Below are positions 57,087 to 64,000 of a stretch of DNA of 64,000 nucleotides, in pieces; position 1 is the stretch's first letter; the number at the start of each line of letters is the position of its first letter. The stretch comes from Spinacia oleracea (taxonomy: Eukaryota; Streptophyta; Magnoliopsida; Caryophyllales; Amaranthaceae): contig NC_079491.1 of NCBI RefSeq assembly GCF_020520425.1, positions 3,534,001 to 3,598,000 of the forward strand. Direction: 5' to 3'. The position numbers were made by a program, and so were the translations under genes. The notes under the pieces are model-generated. The model was not told where the DNA came from. It did not search any database and saw nothing but the letters and a program-made list of their open reading frames with translations.

Positions 57087-60000
57087 TCAAGTATTAACAT
57101 GAGTACTTAGTGGAAGTAGAACAACAGACAAGTTATCAGTGCTGCCTTTCTCATACGCCATATTCACTATACATTCGGCCAATGACGAGGATTGGCATTT
57201 AGATGATCTCCAATTCTTTCGGCCTTTACCCTGAGATCGTGCATCGTGTAAAAGACTGCAAACCTCTTGTGTGCTCAAACCCTCAAAGATGCCGTCAGAC
57301 GCAACCACCAGGAAGACTTTACTTGCATCCAAATGGTGCCAATCAACCTCTGGTTCTGCTATCACCCCATATCTGACAAGAAGTACAGCATAAAATTATT
57401 TATGTTACTTTCAGGTATGAGGAATTCAACCATTCATACATCTCACAAGTCACAAGATATAAAGTCCCTCCGTTTCGAAATAATGGGGACGGTTTCCTTA
57501 AATTGGTATTTCAAAAGAATCAAACTAGCATACACTCGAAGATGTGAATATCAGCTAGCCTAGTTTGTAAAGATTTAAGGGTTCCAAACTTGTCTACAAT
57601 TATATTTCTCTTTTTGTGTCATTATGAATTTTGTATGCAAAAACAAAAAAAGCATACTTAAAGCGGAGTACGGGAAGCAAAGTTTATGCCTATTTTAGAC
57701 AAGGACAGCAAATCTGTTGGATTTGGTCCTTCAAAGTGTTCCTAAACTCCTAAAGTTTAGGGACACATGTTAATTGTTAAGTAAACTAGTTAGTGGCAAG
57801 TTATTAGGTACTAGGAAGTCAGTTTAATTGTTTAGTTGAGTTAGTGGGTTATTAGTGGACTACCATGTAGGCCATGAGCAATTAGTTCCCAAGTTTCAGT
57901 TAGTTAATGCACTTAGAGCATGTTTGGTATAGTACTTTTCAAGTGTTGGAAATGGAAACAGTTAACTAATTCCATTACCTATTGTTTGGTATGAGAGATG
58001 GGTAACACACTCCATTTCTAAAGGGTAACCATTACCACCAATTTGTTACCTCTCCTAACCTTGTGGTAACAAAGTGTTACCCTCCTTATTCCCTAATTTG
58101 ATACAAGGGATTGTTTTCCTTAGGTATACCAAACAACAAATAATGATAACACTTAACATTACCATTTCTCCTTAAATGTTTCCAATCCATTTCCTTTCCT
58201 AGATTCATACCAAACTTGCACTTAGTCTATATAAAAGGCAATTTCTTGTATAGATTGGATTGAATGAAATATAGTATAATTTTGCTACATTCTTTCCCCT
58301 CTCTCATCTCTATTTTAATTTCAACAAAAGCTAGGGCTACCTTTTCTCAAGGCATTAGCGGAAAGGAAAGTGTGCAGATCAGTTACCTTTTCAAGTACAA
58401 GTCACCAATTGATCGGGATACAGCGAGAATGCCATTAACTCTAGGCACTCCCAATAGAGAAACAAACCCCCCCGAAGCTGTTATGCGGGCGTTTTCGTCA
58501 TCTCTATCAGGATGATGATCTTTAGTTAGGTCTATGACTTGTAACCTGGTCATGGGGGTACCTATAATAATTCAAGGTACTAAATCAAAAGGGTAAATTG
58601 TTTTTTAACACCTAAAAAAATTGACAAATTGTTTTTTACCACCTAAAATAAAATAAAAATTGTTTTTCACCACCTCTTAGCCGGAAAGATGGACGGAAAC
58701 GTTATGCGGATCCATTTCAACGACTATATTTTTTATTTTCTTCTCTTCTCCCACGATTTTCATGTATATAAGCTACCATTTTCCCTAACTTCCCATTAAT
58801 TCACATAACGTTTTCGCCCATCTTGTAGTTAAGAGGTGGTAAAAGACAATTTATATTTATCATCATCAATGACGGAATCATTATAACCAATTACCAAATA
58901 GCTAGAGATATGCAGTCCATCAGTGACGGAATCATTATAACCAATTACCTTGGTTGTGTTTATCATCATTATTTTGCATCACCTCTGAACATAAGAATGC
59001 CTTTGAATCACCAACATTTGCAACCAGTAGTTCATTATTCACGAGAACAGCTATGGTGGCTGTCGTTCCAGATATCAGATGTTTTCTTAAGGCCACCTGC
59101 AATGCCGGGTGAACAATGAAAATTATTTCTCATTTAGAAACCTTCATAAAGTATAATCAGGTTTCTAGATGAAGATAGTGATACAAACTTGAGAAAATGT
59201 TGAATCAATGTCGTGAATTGTCAGGGTAATTGCTTCCTGTATAATTTCCATTGTCTTCGATACATTCATGCGCCTGAAACGGAGTACAAAATGATCGCTT
59301 TATTCAGATACACCAAGTCATATTTTAAAGGAAAAGTGTAAGCGTACAAGATTTCAGCATATTCAATGCTGATGAAGACTCAAATCTACAGTGAAATCAT
59401 GAGAAAGTTCAGAGATGGAAAAGGCACACCCATAACAAAATCCGCAGTCAATAATTTCAGAAATGATAAGTTCATGTAAGGCCAATAATTCAGATTAACA
59501 GAGATTAGGAAAAATGAGTTAGATTAGGGCCAGTAAGCTCATATAAAGAAAATTAAGTTCATATAAGAGTTTTTCAGGACAAAAATGAAGCTCAAATTTT
59601 TTATAAAAAAAATAGGAAAACCCAGATGAAGGTATGTAAGCACTATAATGTAGAAACCAAGTAAAAAGTACAGCTTCCTGGTTTCTTGTCCTAAATTGAT
59701 CAGCATTAACCTTCTAAAATGCGTCTCCAAGGAATTGAACTCCGTTTCCAATGGGAAAGCCATGTTGTGCATCTCTTCAAAGAGATCCATTTCTTTTTTA
59801 CTTAAAAAACTAATGTGAAGTTGAAGATAGTGAGAAAGGAGTTGAACAGCCAATTCACTGGCTTCCTTACCACCATGACCATCAAATACAGCTGCTATAC
59901 CAATCTTCAGGTTTTCTTGACCTAAGTTGCCTGCGTTAAAGTCAAATCTTATGATTTCTTCTCCACAAATCAAATTCTTCTGTTTCTAGTCCTATCTCGA

Positions 60001-61107
60001 AATGAAAAACAGAATCTTTATCAAGTTTTATAGGTTCAAATTGATGCAAGCAGCAAATGTTTGAATTAAACTGACCATCATCTTAAATAATCATGCTATT
60101 GTCCAAATGTCAAAGATTCTGTTTTTGCATAGCTCACACTCATCAGCACGCTGATAATGAAAAGGAAAGCATAACATTCTGCTCATGAAGTAATAATGTA
60201 CAAAAGTCTCGAGCAGAAAACATCCAAGACGGAAGGCGAAGGCATCATATTGTAATTGTACTTCGTATTAATGCTCTGTTTGGTTGGCGTAAAACATTTT
60301 TAATAAAAAATGATTTTCCATGCAAAACTTTTTTCAAGGAAAAACACAGTTTCAAACTAGTTTTCCTTTGTTAGGTTCCTTACAAGAAAATTAATAGAAA
60401 AAGGAAAATGGTTGAAGATTGATGGGAAAAAGAAAGATGGGGGCAAGAGGAAAGATGGAAAAGTGGTTTCCCTTCCTTTTAAATGGAAAATATTTTTCCT
60501 CCTTCGAGGAAGTTATGGAAAATTGTTTCCATACCTTGTCAAACCAAACAACGGAAAATGATTTAAAAGGGGAAAATTGTTTTCCACGAAAATGTTTTAC
60601 ACCCTACCAAACGGAGCCTGAGTTGAAAATATATGAAAAAACCATGCATCGTTTGGTATTATAAAAGCAGAGAACATAAATTTGAGGTACCTATAACACA
60701 GTTCAACTAAAAAGTATACACTGTATTCACTAAACATTCTAGAAAACTGGAAAGGAAAGCATCCAAATGCAAGGGTACATGTGTGCAACAAAAAAAGAGG
60801 CAAACAACTGATGAAAAGAAAGGTAGCAGGATCAATTACCAAGAAGATCGATCTGCATATCGAGATCACATAAAACCCGATCTTCCTGATACTTCCTTCG
60901 TCCCTGAAGTGAAGCAAACTGGCATTTGGTTGTATGATTATGTTCCCTAGGAAGAATATACTGAAAGGAACATTCTGGGGAATGAAGAACAGCTGGAGCA
61001 CCACCTTCTTTGTATAGTCTGATACAGGATTCAGACCTGCCATAACATCCTACTATAATGCTGGAAAAAACTCCAACCAAACAGCACACAATCTTGAATT
61101 TTTCCAT
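57087..61107 (-). CDS. PP2C-type protein phosphatase with N-terminal signal sequence
   Basis: Metal-dependent Ser/Thr phosphatase, paralogous to the PP2C half of the convergent gene. Exons 61107-60840, 59930-59672, 59273-59189, 59096-58949, 58537-58387 and 57372-57087 give 398 residues. Residues 5-22 are hydrophobic (signal peptide or anchor), followed by [17 protein letters not shown], nearly the same module as in the neighbour. Metal-binding motifs are intact: QGRRKYQED (Asp76), VFDGHGG (Asp106), [27 protein letters not shown] and GSTDN. It has no kinase domain and lacks the ~45-residue loop before LT[KR]DH. The exon 4-5 junction is the least certain. The leader seems to contain an 802-bp intron (61139-61940). 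The true ATG is 61107; the preceding in-frame codon is TTG. Confidence 0.85.
57715..58326. mobile_element. Solo-LTR-like fossil in intron 5 of the PP2C gene
   Basis: Starts TGTTGG and ends CAACA, with a TATA-like CTATATAAAAGG near 58227. Flanking 5-mers are similar but not identical. No internal region or second LTR. Likely a Copia-type LTR-retrotransposon remnant of about 303 bp, enlarged by the MITE at 57917-58217. Confidence 0.5.
57917..58217. mobile_element. hAT-like MITE nested in the solo LTR
   Basis: Inverted ends AGCATGTTTGGTAT and ATACCAAACTT are flanked by a perfect 8-bp duplication GCACTTAG (57909-57916 and 58218-58225). 301 bp, non-coding. Confidence 0.8.
58659..58850. mobile_element. 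Foldback element in intron 4 of the PP2C gene
   Basis: Arms TTGTTTTTCACCACCTCTTA...GTTATG and CATAACG...AAGAGGTGGTAAAAGACAA are inverted; the centre is AT-rich. Non-coding. Confidence 0.7.
58864..58949. repeat. Direct duplication of the exon 4 splice donor region
   Basis: A 32-bp sequence (CATCA[AG]TGACGGAATCATTA...ATTACC) occurs at 58864-58895 and again at 58918-58949. The second copy ends at the inferred exon 4 border and contains its GTAATTGG donor, so two equivalent donors stand 54 bp apart. Confidence 0.85.
60273..60617. mobile_element. MITE in intron 1 of the PP2C gene
   Basis: Inverted ends GCTCTGTTTGGTTGGCGTAA and TTTTACACCCTACCAAACGG (then AGC), with GGAAAA/TTTTCC-rich interior. 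No target duplication seen. Non-coding. Confidence 0.7.
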
Positions 61108-61310
61108 CAAGACATCAACTATGATACGGCGAATCTATCTGCCACTAATCAGGTTCATTTTGATTATAAATCATAACATAAACACATCTAATCAATCACT
61201 CATTTATATATAAGTAAAAAGGGGGGAATTCGGGACAGGCCAAAATCATCAAACTAGTCAAACCCTACTGTTTCCAGTTTCCACAAACTTGTCTTTTCCT
61301 TTCATTTGTT

Positions 61311-61925
61311 GGGAAATTGTGAACAAAGATCTAATTCTCAGAAACTGTCAAGTTTACAGGTAAATTTACACACAAGAAAACCATATCATAATTCTTGTTA
61401 GAAGAGAAAATCAAAACATACAGCCTGTTTTATTACCAATTATCAACAATTACACGAAATCATAGAGTTTAGCTGATCCATCCCTGTCTAATTGTCCCAA
61501 CAAATTAATAAACTTTCTGTCTAAAATATTACTCAATAAACGAAAGGTTGTATGAATGCATTCAGGGTTCAGCATAGAGTAAGAAAATTGAAATAGTACT
61601 TGGCAAGAAATCAAAGCACATAATTGGGAAATTGTGAACAAAGATCTAATTCTCAGAAACTGTCAAAGTTTACAAGTAAATTTACACATAACAACAAAAA
61701 CCCACATCATAATTCTTGTTTGAAGAGCAAATTAGAACATAAACACACAGAGTATAGCCTGTTTAGCCGATCAATCCCAGTCTAATTGTCCCAACAAATT
61801 AATAAACTTTCTGTCCAAAAAATTCTCCATAAACGAAAGGTTGTATGAATGAATTAGGGTTCAGCATAAAGTAAGAAAATTGGGATGAAATCAAAGGCAC
61901 AATTGGGTAATGGGAAAGGGGTTAG
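61311..61925. repeat. Tandem duplication (315-bp period) in the PP2C leader intron
   Basis: 61311-61625 and 61626-61925 share GGGAAATTGTGAACAAAGAT, CTAATTGTCCCAACAAATTA and GAAAGGTTGTATGAATG. The second copy ends about 15 bp before the inferred leader-exon donor at 61941. Confidence 0.85.
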
Positions 61926-62210
61926 GTTATGAAATCTTACCCAGTTTGACGCTTTTTCATGTTCTCCAGGTACAATCTTCCGTCACCTTGGAGAGACGAG
62001 TTAGAGAAGGGGGAAAAAGTCCGCCCTTTCCAAAATTGTGAGAAATGGGTCGGGTTTATGTATCGGGTCGAATGAATGGCAACTAATTTAGCTTAATTAC
62101 TAGAACTAAATCTATAATTAGATTCAACACAAGGAAATCATGAAACAGTACATGACTCCATATTATTACAGAAGTTAACTTTCTTTCTTGGCTAACTTGA
62201 AACCTCTAAC

Positions 62211-62452
62211 GTGGGGAACAAATCATTAATTAAGCCATACATCATTCATGTTTTTATATTTGAAAAGTACAAACACATCAATTCAATTAGTGAACATAAG
62301 TCATATGACATTCATATTCTCGTCTTTGAACGTGGGGAACAAATCATTAATTAAGCCATGCATCATTCATGTTCTTATATTTGAAAAGTACAAACACATC
62401 AATTCAATTAGTGAACATAAGTCATACGACATTCCTGTTCTCGTCATTGGCA
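62211..62452. repeat. Tandem duplication (121-bp period)
   Basis: 62211-62331 and 62332-62452 are almost identical (GTGGGGAACAAATCATTAAT ... GAACATAAGTCATA[TC]GACAT), lying upstream of the PP2C gene. The open frame across them is a repeat artefact. Confidence 0.9.
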
Positions 62453-62999
62453 AGACCAGTTGACGCATGTTGACTGTTTCTTGTCATTATTTCTTCTAAT
62501 TTATGAGGTTGTATTGCTCGTGTATAAGGGGTTGTGCTTGTAATATCTAAAATAAAGTTTCAGACCGGTTAAATCAGTAGCGAGATAAAGTTTTAACAAA
62601 TGCATAAAGTTAATTGCATTGGATGGCAAATGCATCAAGTTGGCTCAGGTTCGGATGAATTTGTTCATATCAATTGTCAAGGCTAATGGATGATCGGTTT
62701 ACAAGGGTAGACATACACACATGCAACAAGATATGCATGCCTAGGTTAAGGTACACAAAATCAACATTAACACCAATGAACCCATTCACCTTGTTCCCAA
62801 CAAGGCAAAAAAAACCAATTCATATGCATTTATGTTAACATTAATGTCTCATAGGACATAGGATCGCAAAATAACCACTCTTGAAAATTGGAAATGAGAA
62901 ACGTCACATCCGAGATTGATTTTGCATTAAACCTTGTTTTCAAGCAAAATTTATAGGCTTGCAAAATATGTCATTTACCTACATAACATAGATTTATGA
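62453..62999. other. Intergenic stretch, nothing recognised
   Basis: Between the PP2C promoter region and the MITE at 63000. No supported gene. Confidence 0.5.
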
Positions 63000-63205
63000 G
63001 TTTTTTTTCCTGAGATACCTTCGAGATTTCGCGAAATGCACCAAATACGCTCCAAGTTTTCAAAATACATAAACTACCCCTGGTTTTTCAGGAATGCACC
63101 AAATACCTAAATATTAGACGCCTAGACGGTTGTTTATGTATTTTGAAAACTTTGAGGTTATTTGTTGCATTTTACAAAACGTAAGGGCATTTCATGAAAA
63201 AACCG
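63000..63205. mobile_element. Palindromic MITE
   Basis: Arms AGTTTTCAAAATACATAAAC and GTTTATGTATTTTGAAAACT are inverted. Outward lie GAAATGCACCAAATA and TATTTGTTGCATTTT. Non-coding. Confidence 0.65.
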
Positions 63206-63571
63206 TAAGATCTATAATCATCATCTACACCAAGGAACTGGATTGAGCTCCGAGGTGCAATCTAAGACGCATTATTGGACGCTTTTCAGTATGTGTGTGA
63301 ATGCATACATGAGATTAATGAGAAGGGGAAGTTCTTGTAGAAGCTACTTCATAAGATTTCTTCATTTTTCTGTTCACTGTAACTTTAAATACACTACACT
63401 GAACATAAAAAGGTTACAAAACTTGAGGTGAGAAAAATAATAACACCTCATTAGAATACATGATATATAACTCGGGATCGAATTTACAAGAAATGAGCAT
63501 GCAAATTGGTGCATTAATAATCCTTTTTTCATTCTTGTATGACAAAATGCATCCATAATCTGAATGAATGA

Positions 63572-63792
63572 TCAGGGCTCATGGCTGTTCACCCTACTGT
63601 GAAGCTCCAGCATCTCTTGATGGTTCGGATCAACAGAAAGTGCGGCTCTGCAATCCCGAAGTGCGCCCATGACATCACCGATGTGTTCATGGAAAGCTGC
63701 TCGTAGGTGAAGAAGGTGTACATCGGCTTTGAATGAAATCGCCCTTGAGAGTTCTTCAATGGCTTCCTTCTCCTTGTGGCTGTCCATCAAAA
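63572..63792 (-). CDS. C-terminal exon of a TPR protein resembling ETO1/EOL
   Basis: Last exon only. It starts after the acceptor TTTTTTTGGGGCAG at 63793 and encodes LMDSHKEKEAIEELSRAISF, LHLRAAFHEHIGDVMGALRD and LSVDPNHQEMLELHSRVNSH before the stop. The Leu/Ala spacing with DPNHQ is a tetratricopeptide repeat. From memory it resembles the C terminus of ETO1/EOL proteins, BTB-TPR adaptors that target type-2 ACC synthases for degradation and so limit ethylene; other TPR co-chaperone families remain possible. The upstream exons lie beyond the right edge of the window. About 200 bp of the preceding intron is visible, part of it filled by a repeat. Confidence 0.65.
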
Positions 63793-63859
63793 CTGCCCCA
63801 AAAAAACAGAATTCAGTATTGCATATTGACTAGATTGTAGCATCAAAGTATGTCTTGAA

Positions 63860-64000
63860 GACCCGCTATTGACCCGCAACCCGTTTTGACCCACCCATTA
63901 TTGACCCGCTAAAAATGACCAGCTCTTTAACCGACCCACTTTGACCCACACCGACCCAGGCCCGACCCGCTTTTGACCTGCACCGACCCTGACCCAACCC
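63860..64000. repeat. GACCCG-rich repeat, cut by the window edge
   Basis: Repeats of TTGACCC, GACCCGC and ACCGACCC on the plus strand, like the reverse complement of the MITE interior at 36340-37225. Probably the edge of a hAT-type MITE in the intron of the TPR gene. Confidence 0.5.

Overview
The window is nuclear DNA of a flowering plant: it is AT-rich, its genes are split by GT-AG introns, and its spacers are packed with small plant transposons (CACTA, Stowaway, hAT-like MITEs, Helitrons, LINE 3' ends, tRNA-type SINEs). The protein families point to a eudicot. The many TACGGAGTA-type Stowaway ends remind me of Amaranthaceae genomes, but that is only an impression.

Layout, left to right. 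(1) 118-5668, minus: an INDETERMINATE-DOMAIN C2H2 zinc-finger transcription factor of 3 exons, with three separate tandem arrays in its two introns. (2) 5.7-22.3 kb: a gene-poor spacer with a Helitron, two CACTA elements (one carrying a captured host-gene fragment), several MITEs, SINEs and LINE tails. (3) 22356-25256, minus: a class A heat-shock transcription factor closest to HSFA6b/A2, with heat-shock elements upstream. (4) 27866-29465 and 37929-39546, both minus: two near-identical GH28 exopolygalacturonase genes in a ~2.2 kb segmental duplication about 10 kb apart. The DNA between them holds a Helitron, a Helitron-like tandem array, twin 328-bp repeats, long AT tracts and a LINE RNase H remnant split by a hAT MITE. 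(5) 41095-56158, plus: a 20-exon gene for a single 1086-residue polypeptide with a signal-peptide-like N terminus, a complete PP2C phosphatase domain and a complete protein-kinase domain. (6) 57087-61107, minus: a 398-residue PP2C gene of the same family, convergent with the previous gene, having the same N-terminal module but no kinase domain. (7) 63572-63792, minus: the last exon of a TPR protein resembling the C terminus of ETO1/EOL proteins; the rest lies outside the window.

The most interesting unit is the convergent pair of secretory-type PP2C genes, one fused to a kinase. Both enzymatic halves of the fusion keep their catalytic residues, so one protein could both add and remove phosphate, perhaps inside the secretory pathway or outside the cell. 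From memory, Arabidopsis carries related genes side by side near AT3G63320-AT3G63340; this could not be checked here.

Exon borders were read by eye from splice sites, reading-frame continuity and protein similarity. All five complete gene models keep an open frame across every junction. Transposon limits rest on visible terminal repeats and target-site duplications where stated.
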